Shown one piece after another: positions 25,554-36,173 of a stretch of DNA of 64,000 nt (its first letter is position 1; each line of letters starts with the position of its first letter). The notes beneath the pieces were generated by a model. The model had not been told where the DNA came from. It did no database searches and saw only the letters and a program-made list of their open reading frames with translations. A program made the translations under genes and the position numbers. Where the stretch lies: contig LSRY02000009.1 of the NCBI GenBank assembly GCA_001643675.2, forward strand, positions 1,311,501 through 1,375,500. The letters are read 5' to 3'. The stretch comes from Monocercomonoides exilis (taxonomy: Eukaryota; Preaxostyla; Oxymonadida; Polymastigidae).

Positions 25554-25873
25554 ATGAATGAAATAAAAAAAATCAAACCATCTTTTTTTTGGCTTTTCTA
25601 TATTTTCCCATCTCTAATGGATTGGTTATTATCAGCCCAGCTGGCTTTCTTGCAATATAAAATTGCCTCTTGCCACAAAAAATTCAGACAACTGAACAAT
25701 AAATGGCTGGCATTGAAAGTCATTGAAAGCACAGAATCCATTGTGAAACGAGCTGTAATATCAGATTAAAACACATAATTTTTATATAAACAAGAAATCA
25801 ACTCTTTTTCAAAGACTTATTTAACGCCATGTCTTCGCTGGTAGCTTTCCAGTAGGATTCGTGTTAAATGCAA
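25554..25873 (+). CDS. Small hypothetical ORF
   Basis: ATG at 25554; 71 codons to TAA, about 106 codons to TGA near 25873 if TAA/TAG are glutamine. Contains FFWLFYIFPSLMDWLLSAQL, a possible membrane segment, then a basic helical part (KKFRQLNNKWLALKVIESTE). No family recognised. Confidence 0.25.
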
Positions 25874-26042
25874 ATGAGATTGAAATTGAGGCCTGCTGAG
25901 TGTTTCTCTCTGCTCGCTTCCTCAATTGTCCAACCCCCAATTTCATTTCCTTTTCCACAAAAGCATCATTCCCTCAAAAAATCAAGCAAAACAAGCCCTG
26001 AGCAAAAGATGTGCCAAGTGAAACACATTTCCCTCGAAATGA

Positions 26043-26459
26043 ACAAGCTGTTCAATTCAAACTTTTTGGTATTCCGTTAGCTTTTTCTGCATCTTGCTTG
26101 AGTCATTTCTCATTCAAAATATCGCAGCCAGGGCTGCATCATATGTTTTGCAATATATAATCAAGTTCAAATTTCTTGCAACTTCCCCCACCAATTCACT
26201 TTTCGCAAGCAATCGAAGCAAACAGCCGCTCGCTCCTCCATCTGTGGGCAAAATTCTTATTCTTCTGTGGCGATATAACTCGCATGGACGTATCCTTGGT
26301 CGTGCATCAAAGAAGCTCAAGCATGCTCTGGCTGCAGCAAATAATTTATCAAAAATCTTCACTAATAAAATTATAGGTTGCAGACCCTTATTAAATAACC
26401 AAACAATAAATGAATGTTTTGTTGCCCTTCGTCTTGCCTGTTTTGAGGCAAAAGAATGA
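26043..26459 (+). CDS. Hypothetical ORF without a clear start
   Basis: A 138-codon open frame bounded by TGA codons. It contains a basic helical stretch (LGRASKKLKHALAAANNLSK) and NQTINECFVALRLACFEAKE. The complementary minus frame is also open (26114-26551), so strand is uncertain. Function not recognised. Confidence 0.25.
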   Translation, partial: TSCSIQTFWYSVSFFCILLESFLIQNIAARAASYVLQYIIKFKFLATSPTNSLFASNRSKQPLAPPSVGKILILLWRYNSHGRILGRASKKLKHALAAANNLSKIFTNKIIGCRPLLNNQTINECFVALRLACFEAKE

Positions 26460-27784
26460 AAATGATGCAGAGGAAAAAGTTTATGAATGTGCATCTTCAG
26501 GTATTTTAATCGATATTTGTGACTCTTTTGAAGCATATGTTCCTCCAACATTCAGAAAATGAATCAATATGTTGCTTCATCTTGATTTTTCCGAAGGCAG
26601 CAGGACCAGCAACAAATGTTTTATGGTGTGCATGGAGCATTACTGAATCACTGCTTATGCGATTTTATCTGTTCTTTTTTTATTATTATGAAATGAAGAA
26701 ATTTTTTATTGACTTTTGAAAGGGGCTTGAGCGATTGAACGATTTGAGGGACCTGGAGCAAAAAGGGAAAAGCGAAGAAATGGATGGAATAATGGAAGAC
26801 GTGAGATTTGAAGAGACGGGTGCGATTTGTGAAGTGGGTTGTTGAAAAGAAAATGGAGAAAATGGCGGATGGAAAGGGATTGGGGTTGGGGGATGTGATT
26901 TTGGCATTGGCGCTTTTGGGGGGATGCTTTGAAGAGACAAAGGACTTGAAGGATGATGACTTGTTATTTTTGTTCTTGACTGAGGAAAAGATACAAGAAA
27001 AAGAATTTTGATGAAAAGAAGAAGAACGAATAAGAAAAGGATGAAAGACTTCTGGGGGAATGTTTGCAATGGAACGTAATTCTGGGTGGAGGCCTTTCAG
27101 TGGAATTGCTGTTGATTTGTGTGGCTTGCCTGATGAAAGGTGTTGGAGAAAGAAGGAAAGGGAGGAGACTCGAAATGAAGTTGAAATGCGTTTGCTGCGA
27201 GAGTCATTTTCACATCATATTCATGTGCGTTATATTATTTATTTTTATTTTATTTTATTTTTTTTGAAATATATTTATATTGAATAGCAGACAGACAGCG
27301 AGTGATGTTTGAAGGAAGAAGCAGGAAGCATCAAGCGCAATCAGTTGCAGCACGATTTGAAGGGACTTGCTAATGGATGAGTTTTGGAGAAATTGATGAA
27401 GGGATTGATGAAGTGCAGAGAGATGGGGGAAGTGAGTGTGAATGAGCTGGGTTTTGGTAGAGAAGATTCAAAAGAAGTGGGAGAGATGGGAAAGGATGTG
27501 GATTGGAAGAGAAAATATGATGAGAGGATGAGAGAAGGGAGAGAATGACTGAACCCTGATGGGTGTGATTGTAAGAAGATGATGAAGAGGAATTTGAAGA
27601 AATCAGCATTTTCAGTTTCTGAGGGGAAAGAGGAGGCAACCACTCAAGAGCATTCGATGAACGATAGATATCCAAATTATTTCGTATGGCTCAATCTGTT
27701 TGTGAATTTTTTATGATTATGTTTTTCTTATCAATATGAAGTTCACTTACCATATTCAATATTTTATCTCAATGACAGCATCAC
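26460..27784. other. Decayed purine-rich coding-like sequence
   Basis: A plus-strand frame at about 26790-27000 reads glycine-rich, protein-like text (KENGENGGWKGIGVGGCDFG, then GIGAFGGML) but is cut by several TGA codons. This suggests an old gene copy. The remainder is low-complexity. No intact gene. Confidence 0.35.
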
Positions 27785-28084
27785 ATGAAGCCTTTTCATC
27801 ATCTTTTTCAGAAACATCATTCAATTGTTTGCACATTTCTCTTTTACCTCATTTCTTCTTCTTCTTCTTCACCATCTTCTTCTTCATTCAACAAAAATGA
27901 AGCTATTCTTCAATTAAACAGTGCTTTCTCCAAGTATCTTAATTTTTCTGAAAAATGTTTTTTTCATCTTTCAACGTAACTTATGTTTATTCTTTTTCTC
28001 TTTCAACAGTGTCTGTTGAATTATAATAAATTGCTTGTATTGTTTCAAAACCATGATAGATAATGTTCAATTGTCAGATGAATT
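27785..28084 (+). CDS. Hypothetical short ORF
   Basis: ATG at 27785, serine-rich middle encoded by TTC/TCT triplets, then NEAILQLNSAFSKYLNFSEK. TAA at 27977-27979; if TAA/TAG are glutamine the frame continues to TGA near 28082. May be the tail of a decayed gene. Confidence 0.2.
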
Positions 28085-28396
28085 GATTATTTAACAAATA
28101 ACAAAAAGTGATGAAATGTTCATGTTATCAAAAAATGAAAAAGAAATAAAAATTGGAAAATATGTGAACTTCAAAAAAGTTTTTAAAACATAAAAACAAA
28201 TTATAAACGATATAAGAATGATAAAGAATAAATGAAATAAAAATTCGATGAAGATGCAGTTTCAGATACATTTCTTAAAGGTGAATTGTTTCTATTTCTT
28301 GTCGCGCTGGTGGACTTTTAACATTTTTATGAGTCTTCTTCAAAAAGTTCTCAAGCACGTTTATATTTTTCAAAACATTTTTATGTAGAAATAAAT

Positions 28397-28903
28397 AATG
28401 TGAATATGGTTTTTCATTTCATAAAATGCATTTTTATTTAATCATATAAAAAAATATTGAATATATACATATATATTTTTTTGGACTCAACAAAAACCAA
28501 AAAAAAGTCAACATTTAATGAAAATATGTCAAATTGATAATCTCGATCACAAAAGTGGTCACTAATTTCTCTTCAGATTTTGCAACAAACAGACATAAAA
28601 AGATGTGGGGAAGCGGTTTGTGCGGAAATCTGAGAAAAAATTAGTGACCACTTTTGTGATCGCCAGTCATTTCAAGTTTCAGTTTTATAATAGTTCCGAT
28701 CGTTCAACGGATCAAATCTGATGAGAACCATAATAAAAGTGTTTTTCAAAATGACTGGCGATCACAAAAGTGGTCACTAATTTTTTCTCAGATTTCCGCA
28801 CAAACCACTTCCCCACATCTTTTTATGTCTGTTTGTTGCAAAATCTGAAGAGAAATTAGTGACCACTTTTGTGATCGAGATTATCAATTTGACATATTTT
28901 CAT
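28397..28903 (+). repeat. Left outer inverted repeat, containing a nested palindrome (foldback)
   Basis: Reverse complement of 42955-43461 with very few differences. It contains a palindrome at 28518-28903: two arms of about 155 nt differing by few bases, around a 75-nt spacer. Each arm is itself bounded by inverted copies of GATCACAAAAGTGGTCACTA, so this 20-mer occurs four times in alternating orientation. The structure would fold into a long hairpin with cruciform side arms. It may be a foldback (non-autonomous) transposon or the terminal repeat of the 15-kb block. Confidence 0.85.
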
Positions 28904-29355
28904 GAAAATTTTCGTTTTGAAATATTTATTTATTATTTAATATTTTTTTTTTCATATATTTGTTTATGATTTATTGTTATTATGTTATTGACATAAGTTA
29001 TATTGAGAAACATTTATGCGTTGATTTTTAGAAGAAGACAAAAAATTGTGATATTAGTTTCCAATATCAATTCATCTTTTTGATAAAATCAAATTGCATA
29101 AATACTTATTTTTTGTGTGAAACATAGTGTTTTTCACTGAAAAAGAAATGTGACTTTTGTTCCATAATAAATTCAGAAAAATAAAAACAATGAATATTTC
29201 CAAACCTCAATCAACTCTATATTCTCGATGCAAAGTGTTATGGAATGAAATTAAGCGCATCGGCGGAGATGACGTGGATTCGTTACTTGCCTATTTGTTT
29301 TATTCTGACAGGCAATCATCTTCTGTAATTAACGATTTACTGAAGACATTTAACG

Positions 29356-29456
29356 GTTTGATTTTTTATTTATTCATGTTTAATATGGAAAATTTCATGA
29401 ACTGTCATTGTTGTAATTTTCTTAACTATTAATTCGATATTTTTTCTCATGAACAG
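29356..29456 (+). other. Intron 1 of the USP-transposase gene
   Basis: 101 nt, GTTTGA at the 5' end and CATGAACAG at the 3' end, AT-rich inside, phase 1. Splicing restores one frame (KTFN, E, YHIKLLE). Confidence 0.65.
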
Positions 29457-29687
29457 AATATCATATAAAGCTGCTGGAAGACCTGTCTGTGGTGAACAAC
29501 AACGCTCCGTTGCACACTCAGACAACAATGCTACAGGCGCTTTCCCGCAACACATCATTATCCGATTTGCAGGACTACGGATATGATGTTGCAGAAGGAA
29601 AATTTATTTACGCGAAGCAAACCCTAAAGAAAAACCAAGGATTTATCATCCTGCCTCAAAAACCTCATCTTCCGTCTTGCAAAAGTG

Positions 29688-29750
29688 GTTTGAATTTATT
29701 TGAATTTTTTTGAATAATTTTCTATGTTTATTTCAAACTTAAATGAACAG
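29688..29750 (+). other. Intron 2 of the USP-transposase gene
   Basis: 63 nt with GTTTGA at the 5' end and AATGAACAG at the 3' end, matching intron 1. The frame on the exon 3 side is ambiguous, so a nearby indel is likely. Confidence 0.55.
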
Positions 29751-31454
29751 GAATGGGAAAAGGGCAACAGTTGGATGTTGGCCCATTCAACAGAAGCCTC
29801 CTCTTCTCTCCAATCTGCAAAGAAAATGCAGCGAGCTGAGCAGGATTACGCTCGATATATCGATGAATCTTCTTGGGATGAAGAAATAATTACTGAAAAC
29901 TCTTCTTCAAAGAAAAAACAATCTTCTTCTTCTTCAATATCATTCAAACAAAATAAAAAATCAAATATCGTTTCAGAAAAAAATTCTTCTTTAACAAATT
30001 CTTCACCTTCTCAACCAATTGATGCTCCAATAAGTACTCCAATTAGGAGAGAAAGGGGATCAACAAAAAGAAAAATTGACAAATCATGTCATAAACGTCA
30101 CTCGTCTCCTTCTCCAATTCCAATTCACAAACTATTCAGAACAAAACAAAAATCATCTTCAGCAAATTTCAATTTCAAAATAATTGAAAGAAAAAATAAA
30201 TTCTTCAAATTTTAGAAATGAAAATGTATGGGTGAGCGAGCAATTACTTGAATATGTCATTTCTCCCACTCTAATTCCTCCACAGGCATTTCAAGATCTT
30301 CTGTCTTCATTTTCAAACGAAAGCAACACTTCTCCGTCTCCACACAGAACACATTCAAATGAAAGTTATAATTCAAATTGTAAAAATAATGTGAATATCA
30401 TTTCAAATAATAACACAATGGATTTTCTTCCTGAAATTCAATCTCATTCTCCATCAATTTCTTCAAGTGTCAAAACCACTTCAATCGCTTCATCAAAAAC
30501 AAAGAAAGGATTAAAAAATCTTGGAAATACTTGCTATCTTGCCTCTCTCCTTCAATGCATATCTTCAATCACTTCACAAAAACAATCAATAATTAAAACC
30601 ATTTCAGTTCAAAACAATTTATCTTCTCGAGTATTAAGTGTTTGTCAACAACTTACCAAAGATGGAATGACAGTGCGTTCGTGGATCCCATCGCTTATCA
30701 ACAAATGGGAAGACTTTTGTGGATATGGCAGCAGGCAACAACAGAATGTGATAGAGTCATTTGAAAATCTTCATCAACTTCTTCAAATTAATAAGATATT
30801 TGAAAAGGATACATTCAATCCTGTGCTCATTACTCATTTCAAATGTCAAAAATGTCAAAAAGTTTCTAATCATTTCAATGAAGCCTGCAGTAATGTTATC
30901 ATTAATTCATCATCTCTTCATAAAGGTCTATCTTCTATCTTTTCAACTGAGATATTGAACGGAAAAAATGCTGTCTATTGCAACGATTGCAAAGAGAAAT
31001 GCTGTGCTGCGAGATGGGAGGAAATGGCTGCATTTCCAGAGGTGCTAGCCCTCTGTCATGAATGCACTGATTCTGCTAGTTCAGCACCTTCGAGAACATT
31101 ACAAATGGAAACTGATCGTGCTAACCAGCGCATGTTCTGCAAAGGATTCTCAGAAGAAATTGCTCAACATTTTCAAAAGGATAATCAGGAAACTGTCATT
31201 TACCATCTTATTGGTCAAGTTTTATTTAAACGTTTGGATCAACAAAACGGACATTACATCGCAGTTGTGAAAAGAAAAAGTGGAATCAATAGTTTTTGGA
31301 GTATTTGCAATGATGAAAGTGTTTCTGAATTTGATAGTGACAAATGGAGTTCTTCATGGAATAATCTTCACTCACAAGGTTTCACTCCTTCCCTTTCATT
31401 CTACACAAAAGAAAAAACAAAGCCAACTTTTTCAACAATTCAGTTCGGTGGTTC

Positions 31455-31456
<2 letters not shown>

Positions 31457-31524
<68 letters not shown>
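31457..31524 (+). repeat. ATC/TCA microsatellite coding polyserine
   Basis: About 22 tandem TCA triplets inside the USP-transposase reading frame, giving a serine linker between the USP and DDE parts. Confidence 0.9.
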
Positions 31525-31525
<1 letters not shown>

Positions 31526-32849
31526 TCATCACACCTCCTCATCGTTCAACTACCATTCCTCCACTCTCTTCGTCAATTTCAACAAATTATGGATTGGAAG
31601 CACTGAAAGAAAAAAGAAAGAAAACGGGTATCTTTTCTCCCAACGAGAAAAGATTGATCTTCAAGCCCAAGACGAAATTGTGGAAAGAGTTTTCAGATGA
31701 AACAGACATCAAAGTTTCATTATCTCACTTCTACAAACTCACTTCTAACTTCTCTAAAGCAAAAAGACGAACTGATCTTTGTGGCATGTGTGAGAAGTTG
31801 AACTATTTGGAGAACAAACTCAAATCTTCACAAAACAAAAATGGACTGTCTGAAGCAGAGTTTCATACACTTAAATAACTTCGTCAACATCGTCTTGTTG
31901 CAGAAATGCAACGAAAACATTATCAATCAACTGTTGATAATCTGAAAGAGGGAGAAGCAGTCTTCGTCTTCGACTTTAAAGAAAAATGGAAACTCCCTTT
32001 CAGAAAAAATCAACTTCAACAAGTATTCTTCAATTATCAACAGGTTTCTCAATTCACAATCATCTCTCTTCAAAAAAGAAATAATCATCAAATAAAACGA
32101 ACATTCAACTTCTTCTCCGACTGTCTCTCAAATGATCACAGATTTGTTATTGAGTGTCTGGAATCTGTAATCAAAAGAAACTTCTTCTCACACACTCACA
32201 CTTTTAAGTTCTTCTGCGATTCGGGTCTACACAACCGAAATCGCTTCCTTCTTAACTTCATCCTCTCCAAACAATCCAAACTTCTAAAAATGAAAAACAC
32301 TCAACTCAACTTCTTCGCTGAGCACCATGGAAAAAATATCTGTGATAGTGAATTTGGTGTGTTAGTTAATGCAATTGACAACAATTTATCAAATGAACAC
32401 ATCACCACAATTCATGACTTGATCAACTTCTTCGAAAACAATATGAATAATTCGACATCCACTTCTTCAACTTCACAATCGAACAACTTCTCAACATCAT
32501 CATCAAACTCTTCACCATCTTCGACATCTGTCAATGACTTTGAGAATGAGAGGTACTTTGAAGAATATGAACCATCTCAACAAATCTCATGGCCATCATT
32601 GTCTGTTCCACACATGAAGGACTATTTATACTTTGAACGCAAGGGCTCATTTGTCTGTGCTTCAGCTGTTGGATATCTTCCTCAACGCTCTCTGGTTGCC
32701 CTCGAATCTTCAACAATGAAAGAAAAAGTGCAAAGATCAAGACAGACCTTCAACTCTGATATCACATCATCTAACTCTTCTCTTCTTTCTCAATCTTCTC
32801 AAGATCTTCTTTCAATGAGATTTGAGCTTCTTCTTGACTCTTCTTGGAA

Positions 32850-33700
32850 TAGGTGTATTTATAGCACATTCCAAATCCTTGGATATTCTTTAAAACATTG
32901 TGATATATAAAAAGTTTATTTAATTATAAAACATTTGTATGGACTGGAATTTTGAAATTCTTTTTGATCCTTGAGAAAAAACAATTTTTACAAATCACCC
33001 ATAAACACTGGTATTTTTCTTATAAAAATGATAAAATGAGATAATTTTAAAATAATAAGCAGCTGTGAGGTCATTTATTATTATATACTCTTATTTTATT
33101 TATGATTTTTCAAAAAATAAAACATTTTAAAAAATTAATTAAAAAATTAAAATATTTTGATCAATCCCACAATTATATTTTTAATATCCAAAAAATAAGA
33201 AATTACTTTCTTTCGTCAAGAATTGAACCCCAGCTTGTAAATCTGAGACAAATCAAATGTATGGAAATATTATAAAAGTGTGCACTGTATGATTATTAGC
33301 ATTTCATTCAATTCTTTATTATTTTTGATTATGATTTTTAGGAAGATTATTTTCACGCAGTTTGAGGATGTTTATATTGCACAATGATGATCATGAACAA
33401 AGAAGCTTTGTTGATGCCATGAAAGTATGAATTTCATATAAATTAACTTATTTATAGAATATTTTTACGAATTGCATCATATTTTTATTAATTTTTCACT
33501 GAATCAATGCAGTATGTTAATTACAAGAAGATATCTATAGAAGCAACAACTACTGCACAAATGTGAATGATGGAATGCGTTTTGCAACAAAGGAAAGAGG
33601 GTTTCTTGATTTCACATTGGTGGGAATGAAATTCAATGCAAACACAGCAAAAGTGGGGAATGATATTTTCATTGAATGTTATTACATCACATGCAAGATT
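32850..33700 (+). repeat. Left inner inverted repeat
   Basis: Reverse complement of 41137-41998. It starts inside the 3' end of the transposase ORF (ATAGGTGTATTTATAG), runs through the AT-rich spacer and ends inside a beta-helix gene fragment (DGMRFATKERGFLDFT). The spacer part is nearly identical; divergence rises towards 33700. Confidence 0.85.
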
Positions 33701-33720
33701 AACATGTGCAGAGTCAAAAT
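33541..33720 (+). pseudogene. Beta-helix gene 5' fragment
   Basis: Encodes NNYCTNVNDGMRFATKERGF and DFTLVGMKFNANTAKVGND, matching the start of the kinase-like beta-helix gene at 41.3 kb. It is cut off about 180 bp in. It belongs to the inverted duplication and is not a complete gene. Confidence 0.7.
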
Positions 33721-33879
33721 TCCTTGAGTTCATCATATAAACATTCTCATCTAATTTAATACATATTTGATGTTCAAATATCAAAGCATATTATTCAACA
33801 TACATTGAGAACAACATCAGGTGGAAGTTGCATGTTGCAAGGGGGCAGTTTTATAGGGCCAGCATTTGTCTAATTACTA

Positions 33880-35190
33880 TTGGTGATAGCTTTCTCAGAT
33901 TTATATGAGAGCAACAACTTTTCTAACGTTGTGAACACTGGAAGCGATGAAGGAGGTGTTGCAAAAGTGATATTGAAAGGGAATGATGATTTGATCATTA
34001 ATTCAACTAATGCATCATCTTGCTCACTTTCAGCAGGGAGTGGGAAAGGAGGATTCTTGTATCTGGATTGTGAAAACTATTTGAATGAACAGCCATTTGT
34101 TTTTGATGCTGGTATAACTTTTGAGAACAACAAAGCAGCCATTGGAAAGAATGTGTTCATTTTGGAAAAGGATTCTAATTCTTCTGTGACAACTGAAGCA
34201 TTCAGATTTGATCACTCATCAATGAAAGAAGATAACAATTTGTTTGTTGGAAGCGACAACTTTCATCAAGAAAAGGATTTGTTCATGTTCCTCATTCCAT
34301 ACAGTTCACCTGAGATATTTATCTCATCGAGTGGATTTGATGTTGCACGTTGTGGAAGTGAAAAAGAACCATGTTTCACAATGTGGAAAGGGATGGAAAA
34401 TATGGAAAAGGAGGAGAATGCTGCTATTAGTGTTAGGGTTTTGATGATTTTTGACTTTCAGATTGGAGGTGAAGAAAGCGAGGTAGGAAGTGGATCTTTG
34501 GTAGTTTATACGTGGATTAGGAGAGTGAAAGGCAGAGAAACACAAATGGATAGCGTTATTATGAGAGTTATCATGTTTTATGCAGGAGTGATTCTGAGGG
34601 AAAAGAAATGAGTGATTGTTGGAGAGAAACGATCAAAGATGGAGATTAGTTGGAGAAGGATTGACAGATGGGAGAAGGAATTGGGAAGCGCTGTTGATGA
34701 GAAGCGAGGGAATAGATGCAAAGCAGGAAACGATTCGATATTTTCAATGTGCATAAGTGAATATGTGAATGGAGGGGCATTGAAGCGTGAGGTTGCAGAA
34801 GGCCTAGTGGTTGTTGTTGAGAACAGCACATTTGAAGGATGCTCGGTAAGAGGGAGTGAAGAAAAAGGAGGAGAGATTTTCATAAGTGCTGATGGGAAGA
34901 GCAGGGCAGATTGCTTTGGGGTAAATGAATGTGTGCTCGAGAGGAATAGGGCAGGTGAAGGGAAAGACGTGTATGCGGTCTGTGAGGATTTGAAAGCATC
35001 AATTCTTTTGAAACGGTTTGAGATAGAGCTTGTGGGCAAGGATGGGGAGGATAAAGTGGAGCTGTGAGGGAAAGATAATGGAAGATTTTCAAGTGAGAGT
35101 GTTGATTTGCTTCTGTTTCTGGTGAAGTTCAGTGAAGATGAATTCCGTGGATCGAAGATGAACAGTTCGAATTTAAGGCAGAGAGTGGAA
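33880..35190 (+). pseudogene. Beta-helix surface protein, interrupted by TGA codons
   Basis: One frame spans 33880-35067 with TGA at 34609-34611. The first part has glycine-rich rungs (SAGSGKGGFLYLDCENYL; FENNKAAIGKNVFILEKD), the phrase EKDLFMFLIPYSSPEIFISS and the signature DVARCGSEKEPCFTMWKGME. The second part has ENSTFEGCSVRGSEEKGG and VLERNRAGEGKDVYAVCEDL. After TGA at 35065-35067 the same frame still reads family-like text (GKDNGRFSSESVDLL) to about 35190. Each TGA sits where the family would have an ordinary residue, so this is a decaying copy. Expected location: cell surface or secreted. Confidence 0.65.
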
Positions 35191-36173
35191 TTGTGAAATG
35201 AGTGAGTGAAAAGATGAAGAAAACAAGTATTTTGAAGATGCTTGCAAATGGACAAAATTTGGAATTGAGAAAAGAAGGTTGAAAGGTGAATGTTTCAAAT
35301 TCAATATATGAGTGTAAAGAGATAGGTGTTGTTTGATGTGAATGTTTGCTCATCCACTGAACAAGATTATGAATATGTTTGATTCCTTTGTTCGTTTGGC
35401 GTTATTTGAGAAAGTATTATTTTTTATAATTTTTCCATTCGTTGTTGAAGAGAGCTAGAAAGTGATTAGTGTATTGTGTGATGAATGTTGAGCATGGGGG
35501 AGAAATGGAGATTGAACTGACTTGAAAGGAGAATGATGTGTTGAGAAGTGCAGCTGCAGGAGGATGTGGTTGAAATGTGAATGAAAAAATAGAATGAATG
35601 TGTATGCGTGTGGAAGTTTGAGAAATATAAACAGTTTCAGGAGAGGAATATCAAAGAACAATGTTTAAAGGAGAACTGATTTGAGTTGTGTTTGTGAAAG
35701 GAACAGTGCATGGAAGTTGTGGAATAACTATCTGTGTTGTTTGAGGAAGTGTGTGGAGTTGGAGAGTGATGTGGATACAGGTAAAAAGGAACTGGAAAAG
35801 AAAAAAAGGAGAGTGAAGTTTGTGAAGTGTGACGATGAGGCGAAACTTAATACAATTTATAGAAAGATGATGGTTATTTTGGGAAGAATTTGATTTCCAG
35901 TTTGTTTTCTGAAACAACAACAATCATGTTGTTTGTGAATGAGAAAATTGTGGTTGAGTGATTGTATTCAATCTGATTGTTATTGTAATATGGATATTCA
36001 AATAGAATAATTGAATTTCAGTACAATAAATGCAATTCCAACAATTAGCGAAGAATCTTTCCACATGTTTTGACAAATTTGATGATAAACAAAAAAAGAT
36101 AATTTGTAATTTAATTGCATTGTTTAAACATCGTTTAAAAGTGATGTGAAATAAAGTGTTGTGATATATTCAT
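35191..36173. other. No supported gene
   Basis: G/A-rich on the plus strand with weak protein-like stretches (35681-35893 plus, VELESDVDTGKKELEKKKR) that may be the 3' tail of the pseudogene upstream. 35930-36170 is AT-rich. No repeat recognised. Confidence 0.4.

Larger units (their letters stand above)
29190..32955 (+). mobile_element. USP + DDE transposase gene (three exons, one frameshift)
   Basis: Exon 1 from ATG 29190 (MNISKPQSTLYSRCK) encodes a small helical domain (WNEIKRIGGDDVDSLLAYLF). Intron 29356-29456 (GTTTGA..GAACAG) joins it in frame to exon 2 (EYHIKLLEDLSVVNNNAPLH). Intron 29688-29750 has the same GTTTGA and ATGAACAG ends. Exon 3 has ambiguous frame at its start and a frameshift near the A6 run at about 30190. 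Then follows a USP domain: Cys box KNLGNTCYLASLLQCI, zinc ribbon CQKCQ and YCNDCKEKC, His box QQNGHYIAVVKRK. A polyserine linker (ATC repeat, 31457-31524) leads to an HTH/zinc-like part (KVSLSHFYKLTSNFSKAKRR, LCGMCEKLNYLE). An in-frame TAA at 31876-31878 precedes the DDE catalytic part: FVFDFKEKWKL (D), FFCDSGLHNRNRFLL (D), FFAEHHGKNICDSEFGVLV (E/D). If TAA is glutamine it is one polypeptide ending at TGA 32953-32955. Predicted role: cut-and-paste transposition, with deubiquitinase activity of unknown purpose. Confidence 0.7.

Noticed and set aside
31280-31606. Polyhistidine ORF
   Set aside because: Alternative frame of the TCA repeat that encodes polyserine in the transposase.
33221-33260. 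Segment resembling a tRNA T-arm (GGGGTTCAATTCTTG in reverse complement), also in the duplicate near 41624
   Set aside because: The T-stem does not pair and no acceptor, D or anticodon arm could be built.
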